DNA of 64,000 bases from a candidate division Zixibacteria bacterium SM23_81 (GTDB lineage Bacteria; SM23-81): the NCBI GenBank assembly GCA_001304015.1, contig LJUY01000004.1, positions 58,461-122,460 of the forward strand. Reading direction: 5' to 3'. The translations under genes were made by a program, and so were the position numbers. Shown here piece after piece: positions 43,517 to 52,012 of this stretch. The notes beneath the pieces were generated by a model. The model was not told the origin of the DNA and ran no database searches. It worked only from the letters and a program-made list of their open reading frames with translations. Every line of letters begins with the position of its first letter. Position 1 is the first letter of the stretch.

Positions 43517-44923
43517 TCAGGCGTGCTGGATTGCTGTGTGGTTGGAGATCTCAGAATTCGTGGTGCAGAGATCTTTTATCGAGAGCTTGTGGACGTCGTC
43601 ATTACCGGTGAGCCTGGCGAAACTCTTGAGCTCCTCCGTGGAGATCTTGAGGAAATTCTCCAGCCGTTTGGCGGCTTTTTCTACGTCCAGCTTCGCTCTC
43701 AGCTCGGGATCCTGGGTCGTGATCCCTGTCGGACACTTGCCGGTATTGCAGATCCTGTACTGCTGGCAACCCAGCGCCATGAGCGCAGAGGTTCCGATAG
43801 CAACTGCATCGGCTCCCATGGCCAGTGCCTTGGCGAAATCCGGTGAGATCCGCAACCCCCCCGTGATGACCAGAGACACGTCTTTGGAGTCCTTTATATC
43901 GAGGAACTTTCTGGCCCGGTACAGGGCGAAGACCGAGGGAATGGACGTGGCGGCCTTGATGAATTTGGGCGCGGCCCCTGTAGCTCCAGCACGACCGTCG
44001 ATGGTGATGAAATCCGGCTCCGCATATAAAGCCACTTCAAGATCCGCCTCTATATTTCCTGCCGCCAGCTTCACTCCGATGGGTTTACCACCTGAGGTTT
44101 TCCGGAGCTCGGCGACCTTCTTCTTGAGATCGTCGCTGCTGAGGATATCATCGAAGTGAGAGGGGCTGATGATGTCGGCACCTTCGTCAAAGCCTCTAAT
44201 GGCAGCTATTTCCCCGGTCACCTTTTTCCCAGGAAGATGACCGCCCATGCCCGGCTTCACCGATTGTCCGATTTTGATCTCGATGGCGTCGACCTTTTTC
44301 AGGTTCTCCTCAGTGACGCTGTATTGGTTGGGCACATATTCAAATATGTACCGGTAAGCGTTTTCCAGGGATTCGGGCAAAATGCCGCCTTCCCCAGAAC
44401 ACATGGCGGTTTTAGCGGCGCTGCTTCCCTTGGCCAGGGCGATCTTGGCCTCTCTGGAAAGAGCCCCAAAGGACATGTGCGTCACATATATCGGCGTGCC
44501 GATGATCATTGGCTGTTTAGCGCCAGGTCCTATCACAGTCTCTGAGTTTACAGGCTCACCACGGTTCAGAGGTATTGTCGCCAGCTGAGCCCCTTTGATG
44601 AGTATTTCATCCCATGAAAAGCTAGGGGCTTTCGTCCTCATGGGCTCTATGATGGACTCCCCGGTCTCGGCCATCTGGTGTATATCCGCCATATGGGTCT
44701 CCGTCTCCGAAATCCGCGGGAGCTCCCCGGCAAAACCGGTCGTTTCCTGCGAGAGCCCGCCGGAAATGTCTACCATAGTGGCTGTTTCATCGGCGCGCTG
44801 AAAAAACGATTTACCGGACTCACAGACATGGCAAGCCCAGCCGGCGGAAAGCTCATCCCACTTCTTGCCCTCTTTCTCCTCGTCGAAAATCGTGTCGCAG
44901 ACTGAACATCGGTAGATAGCCAT
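43517..44923 (-). CDS. Rubredoxin-domain / FMN-binding glutamate synthase-like fusion
   Basis: 468 residues; GAGGAGGCACCAT precedes the ATG. The first 45 residues form a rubredoxin-like iron site: C6xxC9 and C31xxC34 (YRCSVCDTIFDEEKEGKKW...GWACHVC). After a linker comes the glutamate-synthase-like domain with LGPGAKQPMIIGTPIYVTHMSFGALS-type FMN-site sequence, GEGGILPESL, HLPGKKV, ISPSHFDDI, TIDGRAGATGAAP, and the cluster motif GCQQYRICNTGKCPTG that holds an iron-sulfur cluster. No glutaminase domain is present, as in archaeal-type GltB2 proteins. The built-in rubredoxin suggests electrons arrive from a rubredoxin reductase rather than NADPH. It lies next to rubrerythrin and a Fur-type regulator. 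The true reaction is uncertain. Confidence 0.85.
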   Translation of the reverse strand: MAIYRCSVCDTIFDEEKEGKKWDELSAGWACHVCESGKSFFQRADETATMVDISGGLSQETTGFAGELPRISETETHMADIHQMAETGESIIEPMRTKAPSFSWDEILIKGAQLATIPLNRGEPVNSETVIGPGAKQPMIIGTPIYVTHMSFGALSREAKIALAKGSSAAKTAMCSGEGGILPESLENAYRYIFEYVPNQYSVTEENLKKVDAIEIKIGQSVKPGMGGHLPGKKVTGEIAAIRGFDEGADIISPSHFDDILSSDDLKKKVAELRKTSGGKPIGVKLAAGNIEADLEVALYAEPDFITIDGRAGATGAAPKFIKAATSIPSVFALYRARKFLDIKDSKDVSLVITGGLRISPDFAKALAMGADAVAIGTSALMALGCQQYRICNTGKCPTGITTQDPELRAKLDVEKAAKRLENFLKISTEELKSFARLTGNDDVHKLSIKDLCTTNSEISNHTAIQHA

Positions 44924-44983
44924 ATGGTGCCTCCTCTAGCCTGAGTTATTCGTGAGATTCGATATTCGTGAATCGTTGATCGT

Positions 44984-45149
44984 GAATCGAGATTCGAGAC
45001 CAGAGACTCGTGAAGAATGCCTACTGTCTGGTTCTCACTGCCCACTTGGCGGCTGTGAGTAGGGGATTACCATTGCCAATTGCTATTCTGATTTTGACGA
45101 ATCACGAGTCTCGAGTCTCGATTCTCCTTACCAGCTTAGCAGCCGCCAA
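44984..45149. repeat. Nested inverted-repeat element
   Basis: Outer arms: GAATCGAGATTCGAGA...GACTCGTGA (44984-45013) and TCACGAGTCTCGAGTCTCGA (45101 onward). Inner arms: TTGGCGGCTG (45046) and CAGCCGCCAA (45140). Pieces such as CCCACTTGGC and GGCTGTGAG recur near 55219-55250. The gap between the two metabolic genes holds nothing else. Confidence 0.6.
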
Positions 45150-45254
45150 ACGAATCACGACTCATTTATCCTTGAGGGGATTCTGCTCCTTCGGCCCTGT
45201 CCGCAGAGGCAGGAGTCACTTTGGGGCAGAAAGCAACTTTATGAATAGATCGGG

Positions 45255-45776
45255 CTAGAAATCGAGGCTTGCCGGCTCGTAATATTCCCGGGGATGCTTA
45301 CAGGACGGGCATTTCGGGGGCGGCTCAGTGCCCTGGTAGGTAAAGCCGCACACGCTGCATTTCCATTTGATGGGTTGTTCTCTCTTGAAGACCGTTCCAT
45401 TCTCCACCATTTCCAAAAGCTTCTTATAACGATCCCGATGGTGCTGTTCTATTTTCCCGATCTGCTTAAACAGGATGGCAGCCTCGGCGCTCCCCTCCTC
45501 TTCAGCCTCTTTGGCAAAGGTGGGATACATATCCACCGTTTCGTAATGCTCGCCGCCAATGGCTTCTTTCAGATTGGCTGCCGTATCGCCAAGGCCCTTG
45601 AGGAGTTTGAAATGATCTTTGGCATGCTGCTTTTCATTATCGGCAGCTTCCTGGAAGATCTTGGCGATGTAATGGTAACCTTCTTCTCTAGCTACCTGGG
45701 CGAAGAATGTGTACTTGTTTCTCGCCTGGGACTCACCGGCGAAGGCCGCCTTCAGATTTTCTTCGGTCTTGGCCAT
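45255..45776 (-). CDS. rbr: Rubrerythrin
   Basis: 173 residues, the standard rubrerythrin length; AAGGAGGTCACTG precedes the ATG. The N-terminal four-helix di-iron domain supplies ligands in FAGESQARNKY, AADNEKQHAKDHF, AKEAEEEGSAEAA and IGKIEQHHRDRY. The C-terminal rubredoxin domain has CSVCGFTYQG...CPSCKHPREYYEP. Rubrerythrin is a cytoplasmic hydrogen-peroxide reductase of anaerobes. It lies 51 bases downstream of the Fur-family gene with no terminator between, so both are probably one operon controlled by that regulator. Confidence 0.97.
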   Translation of the reverse strand: MAKTEENLKAAFAGESQARNKYTFFAQVAREEGYHYIAKIFQEAADNEKQHAKDHFKLLKGLGDTAANLKEAIGGEHYETVDMYPTFAKEAEEEGSAEAAILFKQIGKIEQHHRDRYKKLLEMVENGTVFKREQPIKWKCSVCGFTYQGTEPPPKCPSCKHPREYYEPASLDF

Positions 45777-45827
45777 CAGTGACCTCCTTCTAATTGGGGT
45801 GACCGTTATGGATGAACGATTTGTGAG

Positions 45828-46280
45828 CTATAAGCGCGATTGCTTTGTTCTACATGTATCGCATATTCCTTCCAGCACAACTCTTTTGTTAAGGACGGTG
45901 AATTTTTCTTCCAGGTCTCTCGGAATTTCCAGGTTATCATAATCGTCACTGAAAAAGTCTGTTATTGTACCACACCTCCTGCAGTGAAAGTGATGATGGC
46001 TGCTCATATTCGGGTCAAAACGTCTTGGCTCGCCGCGCCCTTCAACGATGCCAACGACGCCAATTTTAGAGAAAGTGAGGAGCGTTCTATTGACGGTGTC
46101 GTAAGAGATACTTGGAAATTCCCTTTTGATACTCTGGAAAACGCCGTCGGCAGACGGATGCTCTTTGGACTCGGAAAGCAGCACGTAAATAGCCAAACGC
46201 TGAGGTGTTACCCGGAGATGGTGCTCCCTGCATGTGACCATGAAGAAATCGAGAAGCTCTCTATCAGACTCTTTTCGCAT
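45828..46280 (-). CDS. Fur-family metalloregulator, probably PerR-like
   Basis: 150 residues. A winged helix (RVTPQRLAIYVLLSESKEHPSADGVFQSIKREFPSISYDTVNRTLLTF) is followed by the metal site HHHFHCRRCG and a structural zinc pair CDTC with CRRC. These are features of Fur/PerR repressors. Adjacency to rubrerythrin argues for peroxide sensing (PerR). The helix reads YDTVNRTL where YDTVYRTL is common. No Shine-Dalgarno sequence precedes the ATG at 46280. Instead a consensus promoter ends six bases before it, so the mRNA probably begins at the A of the ATG. The next in-frame ATG (46241) lacks a site too. Confidence 0.93.
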   Translation of the reverse strand: MRKESDRELLDFFMVTCREHHLRVTPQRLAIYVLLSESKEHPSADGVFQSIKREFPSISYDTVNRTLLTFSKIGVVGIVEGRGEPRRFDPNMSSHHHFHCRRCGTITDFFSDDYDNLEIPRDLEEKFTVLNKRVVLEGICDTCRTKQSRL

Positions 46281-46315
46281 ATTATTATTATATAGTAATA
46301 ATTCTTATTTGTCAA
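46281..46315 (-). promoter_or_regulatory. Consensus sigma-70 promoter with overlapping dyad, driving the Fur-type gene
   Basis: Minus strand: TTGACA (46310-46315), exactly 17 bases, TATAAT (46287-46292), then six bases and the ATG. The dyad ATTATTA-N5-TAATAAT (46284-46302) covers the -10 box, consistent with autorepression by a Fur-family protein. Confidence 0.85.
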
Positions 46316-46387
46316 TGATTTTTTCCTCTGTCGGCTCACAGAGCCAATATTCGAATTGAAACGGTCGAGAGCTTTTGGAAAAAACCC

Positions 46388-46416
46388 TTGACTCTTCCAC
46401 ATCGATTTTATAGAAT
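46388..46416 (+). promoter_or_regulatory. Sigma-70 type promoter of the serpin operon
   Basis: TTGACT (46388-46393), 17 bases, TAGAAT (46411-46416), ~50 bases before the first serpin start. Divergent from the Fur-type promoter, with ~70 bases between them. Confidence 0.7.
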
Positions 46417-46467
46417 GAAAGCGGATATGAACGTTTTTCTTCCCGAGTGGCTGAGGAAATGTCCACA

Positions 46468-47718
46468 ATGAGTGCGAATTTCTGGAAAATGGCACCGAAA
46501 CTCTTATTGGTGCTTCTATCAGGGCTATTCTTTCGGTGTTCGGACAATCCGGTTTCGGCTCCAAGGAATTCTTTTTCGTTAACCACTGCAGAAAAGGTAC
46601 TTATCGAATCGGATAACAAGTTTGGACTCAAGCTGTTCCAGAAAATCGCCCAGGCTGAGGGGCATAAAAACGTCTTCATCTCCCCCTTGAGCATTGCCAT
46701 GTCTTTAGGGATGGCGTACAACGGTGCCGAGGGAGGCACAGCAGTGGCGATGCAGGAGGTTCTGGAACTCTCAGGCTTGAGCATCGAAGAGGTCAATATA
46801 TCCTACAAGCGTTTGATGAACGCCTTGACAGAACTCGATCCCTCGGTTCAATTTCAAGTCGCCAACTCTCTCTGGTACCGGGGGGACTTCCAGCAGCCGA
46901 GAACAGGTTTCCTCAACGTTTGTGTTGAGTATTTCAACGCCCTGGTGACCGGATTGAATTTCAACGATCCAAACGCGGCGTCCATTATTAACACATGGGT
47001 TGAGGAGAGCACCGATGGCAGGATCGAGGAAATCGTTGACAACCCCATTAACCCCCGCTATGTGATGGTTTTGATCAATGCCATCTATTTCAATGGCGAA
47101 TGGACATATAAGTTTGACGAAGATCTGACATTTGATGATTGGTTTTACCTGCCAGACGGCTCTCAAACGGCCTGCTCCATGATGCAACAGCGCGGATCGT
47201 TCGAGTACTACTTTCATGAGGACTTCAAAGTCTTAGACTTGCCTTACGGCGACGGTGCCTTCAGAATGACCATCTTCCTTCCGGCTCGCACAGTCGGTCT
47301 CGATTCGTTGATGGCACAATTTGGACTCGAAAACTTCGACCAAGAGCTGATGCGCTATTGGCTAAGCAGTTTTTCGCGCGATTCGTTGGATATCTTCATT
47401 CCCAAGTTTACTCTTGAATACGAGTCGGGATTGAAGGACATATTGGCGACATTGGGAATGGGTGTCGCCTTCACAGAGATGGCTGACTTCACCAAGATGT
47501 ATGCCGATGGCGGGGTGTGGATTGATCAGGTGAAACACAAGGCATTTGTGGAGGTAAACGAAGAGGGCACCGAGGCTGCTGCTGCCACCTCCACCATCGT
47601 AACCAGCGGCATGGACGGTGTCTTTTGGGCTGACCATCCCTTCCTGTTTATGATCCGCGAAAACCACTCCCAGACGATCCTGTTCATGGGAAAGGTCGTG
47701 GATCCAACTGGTGGGTAA
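46468..47718 (+). CDS. Serpin 1 (lipoprotein protease inhibitor)
   Basis: 416 residues from ATG 46468, which has GAGG at proper distance; earlier in-frame starts (GTG 46447, ATG 46459) are less well spaced. The signal peptide ends in LFFRC, a plausible lipobox, so the protein is probably membrane-anchored. The serpin fold is complete: FISPLSIAMSLGMAYNGA, LVLINAIYFNGEWTYKF, FIPKFTLEYE and HPFLFMIRENHSQTILFMGKVVDP. The reactive-centre hinge EEGTEAAAATSTIV has the small-residue run required for inhibition. The loop from P17 to the HPF anchor is one residue shorter than in alpha-1-antitrypsin, with SGM around the expected cleavage point. Likely an irreversible inhibitor of serine or cysteine proteases met outside the cell. 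Confidence 0.93.
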   Translation: MSANFWKMAPKLLLVLLSGLFFRCSDNPVSAPRNSFSLTTAEKVLIESDNKFGLKLFQKIAQAEGHKNVFISPLSIAMSLGMAYNGAEGGTAVAMQEVLELSGLSIEEVNISYKRLMNALTELDPSVQFQVANSLWYRGDFQQPRTGFLNVCVEYFNALVTGLNFNDPNAASIINTWVEESTDGRIEEIVDNPINPRYVMVLINAIYFNGEWTYKFDEDLTFDDWFYLPDGSQTACSMMQQRGSFEYYFHEDFKVLDLPYGDGAFRMTIFLPARTVGLDSLMAQFGLENFDQELMRYWLSSFSRDSLDIFIPKFTLEYESGLKDILATLGMGVAFTEMADFTKMYADGGVWIDQVKHKAFVEVNEEGTEAAAATSTIVTSGMDGVFWADHPFLFMIRENHSQTILFMGKVVDPTGG

Positions 47719-47743
47719 AGATTGCCTTCAGGAGGTGATCAAG

Positions 47744-49018
47744 ATGTTCGCCGAGATTTCAAATTCAGGGTGGCGGGGCACTCCTAGAAAGGGGCTGGGA
47801 TTTGTTTTAATGTTTCTGATCGGCCTTCTTTTCTTGCAGTGCTCAGAGAATCCTACGACTGCCCCAACTCGGAGCTTAGATTTGACTGCAGCAGAAAAGG
47901 AGCTCGTCGAATCGGACAACAGTTTTGGGCTCAGGCTGTTCAGAGAGATCAACGAGGCCCAGGGGGACTCAAACATCTTCATCTCTCCCCTCAGCGTGGC
48001 CATGGCCCTAGGAATGACCTATAACGGCGCCGACGGGAGCACAAAAGAGGCCATGCAGCAGACCTTGGAGCTCTCGGGCCTCACTCTGGAAGAGATCAAT
48101 GAATCCTATCGGAATTTGATCGAGCTGTTAACTCAACTAGACTCTAAAGTCCAATTCGATATCGCCAACTCCATCTGGTATAAGTTAAGTATCCCTGAGC
48201 CGGAAGCAGATTTCCTCCAGCGCTGCCAGCAATACTTCGATGCCTTGGTGACCGGCTTAGATTTCAGCGCTCCCGATGCTGCGTCGACCATCAACGCGTG
48301 GGTCGAGGAAAGCACAAATGGAAAGATCGAGGAAATCGTTGACGACCCCATCGATCCCCTCATCTGCATGTTCCTGATCAACGCCATCTATTTCAAAGGC
48401 AGCTGGGTCTACCAGTTCGACGAGAGCCAGACGCAAGATACGCTGTTCTACCTGCCGGATGGAACGACGGCGACTTGCAAGATGATGTCCCAAAAGGCGA
48501 TCCATGGATTTCTGTTTAGCGACGACTTTCAGGCTGTTGATCTGCCCTATGGCGACGGAGCATACAGCATGACTCTGTTCCTTCCCTGGGAGGACGGGGA
48601 TATCAACGCTCTCATCGCCCAAATGGAGCCTGAAAACCTGAACAATTGGTTGAGCCAGTTTTCCAGCGATTCGGTGAACGTGTTCATCCCGAGATTTACG
48701 CTGGAATATGATCGAGAGCTGAAGGCTGATTTGACTGCTTTAGGTATGGGCATCGCCTTCGATCCTGACGAGGCTAATTTTCGAAATATGTATAGCTCCA
48801 TACCACAAGTGTGGATCGACAAGGTGAAACACAAGACTTTCGTGCAAGTGAACGAAGAGGGCACTGAAGCTGCCGCAGTGACGGATGTTGAGATGGGATA
48901 TTCGTCTGTTACGAATCCTGCGTTTCGGGCCGATCGACCGTTTGTTTTTATGATTCGCGAGAATGAGTCGGGGACTATCATGTTCATCGGGAAGATTGTG
49001 GACCCAACTGGTGGATGA
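47744..49018 (+). CDS. Serpin 2 (lipoprotein protease inhibitor)
   Basis: 424 residues; AGGAGGTGATCAAG directly precedes ATG 47744, 25 bases after serpin 1. The lipobox is FLQC. Core motifs FISPLSVAMALGMTYNGA, MFLINAIYFKGSWVYQF and FIPRFTLEYD are present. The hinge EEGTEAAAVTDVEM is inhibitory in type. The following GYSSVTNPAFRADRPF differs completely from serpin 1, so a different protease specificity is expected. Many stretches are near-identical to serpin 3 at the DNA level (for example the GAVAMALGMTYNGA region), pointing to tandem duplication after separation from serpin 1. Co-transcribed with its neighbours. Confidence 0.93.
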   Translation: MFAEISNSGWRGTPRKGLGFVLMFLIGLLFLQCSENPTTAPTRSLDLTAAEKELVESDNSFGLRLFREINEAQGDSNIFISPLSVAMALGMTYNGADGSTKEAMQQTLELSGLTLEEINESYRNLIELLTQLDSKVQFDIANSIWYKLSIPEPEADFLQRCQQYFDALVTGLDFSAPDAASTINAWVEESTNGKIEEIVDDPIDPLICMFLINAIYFKGSWVYQFDESQTQDTLFYLPDGTTATCKMMSQKAIHGFLFSDDFQAVDLPYGDGAYSMTLFLPWEDGDINALIAQMEPENLNNWLSQFSSDSVNVFIPRFTLEYDRELKADLTALGMGIAFDPDEANFRNMYSSIPQVWIDKVKHKTFVQVNEEGTEAAAVTDVEMGYSSVTNPAFRADRPFVFMIRENESGTIMFIGKIVDPTGG

Positions 49019-49050
49019 GAATTAGAGGTCTTCGAAAGAAGGTGATCAGA

Positions 49051-50310
49051 ATGTCCGCAAAGAAATCCAATACGGCCTTGAGCATTCTTCTAGTGTTTTT
49101 AATAGGCGTTCTCTTCCTACAATGCTCAAGCAATCCGGTTTCCGCTCCAAAGCAGCCATTTGAGTTGACCACAGCGGAAAAAAACCTCATCGAATCGGAC
49201 AACAGTTTCGGACTGAAGCTGTTCAAAATGGTCAACCAGTCAGAAGCGAGCGGCGAAAACATCTTCATCTCCCCCCTAAGCGTAGCCATGGCCCTGGGGA
49301 TGACCTATAATGGTGCTAACGGGAGCACGCAGGAGGCCATGCAGCAGACCCTGGAGCTGTCCGGCTTGACCCTGGAGGAGGTGAATGAATCCTACCGCCA
49401 TCTCATCGATCTTCTGACACAATTGGATCCCAAGGTCCAATTTGACATTGCCAACTCCATCTGGTACCGGGAGGACTTCCAGCAGCCGGAGGCAGAATTT
49501 CTCACCAATTGCAACGACTATTTCGATGCTTTGGTGACCAGATTGAATTTCACAGATCCCAACGCCGCCGCCATCATCAATGCCTGGGTCGATGAGAACA
49601 CCAAAGGGAAAATCAAAGAGATCGTGAGGCCCCCTATCGATCCTTTAACGGTGATGTTTCTGATTAACGCCATCTATTTCAAAGGCACGTGGACGTACCA
49701 GTTTGATGAAGATCTAACCCGAGATGACATGTTTTTCCTACCGGATGGTTCGGAAACATCTTGTAACATGATGGCTCAAAAGGCACTACACATGTACTAC
49801 TCGAATAACCGTTTTCAAGCCATCGACATGCTATATGGCCAAGGGTCTTTCACCATGACGATTTTCTTACCCTACTGGGAAATCGATCTCGATGCCTTCA
49901 TCGCCACAATGGAACCGGACAGCCTACAGCATTGGATAAGCCACTTCTATAGTGACACCGTGGACGTCTACCTTCCCAGGTTCACACTGGAATATGAGTT
50001 GTCCCTGAACGACGCCCTGACGGCTCTGGGAATGGGCATTGCCTTCACCCCTTATGCGGCTGATTTCACCAAAATGTACCAAGACGCTGATATCTACATC
50101 AGCGCAGTAAAGCACAAAACATTCGTGAAGGTGAACGAAGAGGGAACCGAAGCCGCTGCGGTCACATCAGTGGAGATGGGAGCCACCAGTGTTGATCCCA
50201 TTATGCCCATCACTTTTCGTGCTGATCACCCCTTTGTGTTCATGATCCGCGAGAACGAGTCGGGGACGATCCTGTTCATCGGGAAAATCGTGGACCCTCC
50301 GCAAGAGTGA
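49051..50310 (+). CDS. Serpin 3 (lipoprotein protease inhibitor)
   Basis: 419 residues; AAGGTGATCAGA precedes ATG 49051, 32 bases after serpin 2. The signal peptide ends FLQC (lipobox). Conserved parts include FISPLSVAMALGMTYNGA, MFLINAIYFKGTWTYQF, LPRFTLEYE and HPFVFMIRENESGTILFIGKIVDP. The hinge is EEGTEAAAVTSVEM, but the loop runs on as GATSVDPIMPITFRADHPF, four residues longer than that of alpha-1-antitrypsin and three longer than serpin 2. The operon ends at a strong bidirectional terminator. Confidence 0.93.
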   Translation: MSAKKSNTALSILLVFLIGVLFLQCSSNPVSAPKQPFELTTAEKNLIESDNSFGLKLFKMVNQSEASGENIFISPLSVAMALGMTYNGANGSTQEAMQQTLELSGLTLEEVNESYRHLIDLLTQLDPKVQFDIANSIWYREDFQQPEAEFLTNCNDYFDALVTRLNFTDPNAAAIINAWVDENTKGKIKEIVRPPIDPLTVMFLINAIYFKGTWTYQFDEDLTRDDMFFLPDGSETSCNMMAQKALHMYYSNNRFQAIDMLYGQGSFTMTIFLPYWEIDLDAFIATMEPDSLQHWISHFYSDTVDVYLPRFTLEYELSLNDALTALGMGIAFTPYAADFTKMYQDADIYISAVKHKTFVKVNEEGTEAAAVTSVEMGATSVDPIMPITFRADHPFVFMIRENESGTILFIGKIVDPPQE

Positions 50311-50374
50311 GAGTTGAAGATCGTCATACAAACCTCATATCCAATTCCTTATAGAATAAGCTCACTTGGTTAAC

Positions 50375-50411
50375 AAAAAAGGCCGGCGGGAACGCCGGCC
50401 TGAAATTTTTT
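50375..50411. terminator. Bidirectional rho-independent terminator
   Basis: AAAAAA, GGCCGGCG, loop GGAA, CGCCGGCC, TGAAATTTTTT: a perfect 8-bp GC stem with A-run on one side and T-run on the other. It serves the convergent serpin operon and the oxidoreductase/exonuclease pair. Confidence 0.92.
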
Positions 50412-50423
50412 CTGCTCGATGGT

Positions 50424-51035
50424 TTATCTGTCCGCGTATCGCTCCTCCTTCCAGGGATCGCCGTGCATGTGATACCCGTAGTTTTCCCAGAATCCTGCTC
50501 GGTTCTCTTTTATGAACTCCAAGCCATTAGCCCACTTGGCGCTCTTCCAGAAGTACAGTTTGGGCACCACCAAGCGCAGGGGATAGCCGTGTTCCGGGGT
50601 TAAATTTTCCGCATTCACGCGATGCGCGAAGAGGACATCATCATCGAAGAGCTCCTCCAGGGGGAGGTTGGTGGTATATGCTCCCATGGCGTGCACCATG
50701 ACGAATTTGGCCTCTGGCGAGATCTTTGCTAATTTTCGGATTTCAATGGAGCTCACGCCCTCCCAGAGCATGTCCAGCATGGACCATCCGGTGACACAGT
50801 GGATGTCCGAGTAAACCTTGACCATGGGCAATGACCGAAACTGATCGAAGGTCAAGACGACCTCTTCCTCCACCAGGCCAAAGATACGAAAATCCCAGGT
50901 TTTCTCGTTAAAGGACGGTACTTTTCCGGCGTGTAGAACGGGCCAGCTCTGTGTCAGTCTCTGTCCCGGAGGAACTCGGTTTTTCCTCTGGGTGTCGCTG
51001 CTGATGATCACGTCTTCGCCCTCTTTGGGTTTCAT
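50424..51035 (-). CDS. Sulfite oxidase-like molybdopterin oxidoreductase
   Basis: 203 residues; AAAGGATAAGCAG precedes the ATG. It is the compact family with only the molybdopterin domain: DFRIFGLVEEEVVLTFDQFRSLP, VYSDIHCVTGWSMLDMLWEGV (the cysteine is the molybdenum ligand), HAMGAYTTNLPLEEL, ENLTPEHGYPLRLVVPKLYFWKSAKWANGLEFI, and a final GFWENYGYHMHGDPWKEERY. No signal peptide or Tat motif is present, so it is cytoplasmic, unlike the periplasmic MsrP. The substrate is unknown. Fifteen bases separate it from the upstream exonuclease gene, so both form one transcript. Confidence 0.9.
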   Translation of the reverse strand: MKPKEGEDVIISSDTQRKNRVPPGQRLTQSWPVLHAGKVPSFNEKTWDFRIFGLVEEEVVLTFDQFRSLPMVKVYSDIHCVTGWSMLDMLWEGVSSIEIRKLAKISPEAKFVMVHAMGAYTTNLPLEELFDDDVLFAHRVNAENLTPEHGYPLRLVVPKLYFWKSAKWANGLEFIKENRAGFWENYGYHMHGDPWKEERYADR

Positions 51036-51051
51036 CTGCTTATCCTTTCCG

Positions 51052-51846
51052 TTACAGAAACGAGAATTCAGCCACTAAAAAAGTGTGATCCGAAGGACGC
51101 TCCAGCTTCCGCGCCTCTAGATCGATCCAGGCGTTGGTGGAACAACGAGCCAAAGGCTCAGTGGCGAAGATCTGATCCACCCGCCAGCCCAGTCCGCGCT
51201 CCATGGCCCCGGCCACTCGATAATCCCAGTAAGTATACTGTCCTGGCTCCCCCTTGTGGTGACGCCTGAAGACGTCCACAAAGCCCCATCGTCGCACCTT
51301 CTCCAAAGCTGCCCGGGCTTCGGGATGAAAGTCCACGTGATCCTTTAGCCTCACGGGGTCGTGCACATCGATGGGCTCTCTGGCGACATTGAGATCGCCC
51401 AGCCAAAGAAGAGGCCTTTGAGGTGAATAGTGCCGTTTAAAAAATGTTCGCATCCGGGCCAGCCACTCAAGTTTATACTGGAAATGCTCCGAATCTGGTG
51501 ACCGCCCTTGAGGAACATAGGTGTTCACAACAGGAATGTCGGCGATGACCGCCCGTATCAGGCGCGCCTCGTCCGGCGGTCCACCATCGTCTAAACCAAA
51601 GGAGACCTCTTGAGGCTCCTTTTGGCTGATGATGGCCACGCCAGCGTACGCCTTTTGTCCTCGGAAGATGACATAATAGCCGGCCTCCCGAATGGGCTCC
51701 GCGGGGAAATCTTTGTCCTGAACTTTCGTCTCCTGCAGGCAGAGGATGTCGGGGTCGTGCTGGTCCAACCAGCTCAACACCAGATCCAATCGGATACGGA
51801 TAGAATTGGCGTTGAAGGTGGCGACCCTCAGGCTGTTCTTAGGCAA
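51052..51846 (-). CDS. xth: Exodeoxyribonuclease III
   Basis: 264 residues starting at a TTG, with GGGGAGGATTG upstream. Catalytic motifs of the exonuclease III/AP endonuclease family are all present: FNANSIRIRL (Asn7 equivalent), LCLQETKVQD (metal Glu), NTYVPQGR (Tyr), WLGDLNVA (Asp/Asn), WRVDQIFAT and RPSDHTFLVAEF (Asp-His). It repairs abasic sites and trims 3' ends of DNA. It is transcribed with the sulfite-oxidase-like gene. Confidence 0.95.
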   Translation of the reverse strand: MPKNSLRVATFNANSIRIRLDLVLSWLDQHDPDILCLQETKVQDKDFPAEPIREAGYYVIFRGQKAYAGVAIISQKEPQEVSFGLDDGGPPDEARLIRAVIADIPVVNTYVPQGRSPDSEHFQYKLEWLARMRTFFKRHYSPQRPLLWLGDLNVAREPIDVHDPVRLKDHVDFHPEARAALEKVRRWGFVDVFRRHHKGEPGQYTYWDYRVAGAMERGLGWRVDQIFATEPLARCSTNAWIDLEARKLERPSDHTFLVAEFSFL

Positions 51847-52012
51847 CTCGTCAATCCTCCCCGCGCACCTGTAATTTCATATGATCTAAGTTAGATGTCC
51901 TTTGTTATGGCAACTCATCTGCGAGATTTGATCTGATCCGAAGATGAGACCCTCAAAGAAGCGCGAGCCATGCTGCCTGCAGTTGGGCGTGGAGTGATCT
52001 GCCTGCTGTGCG

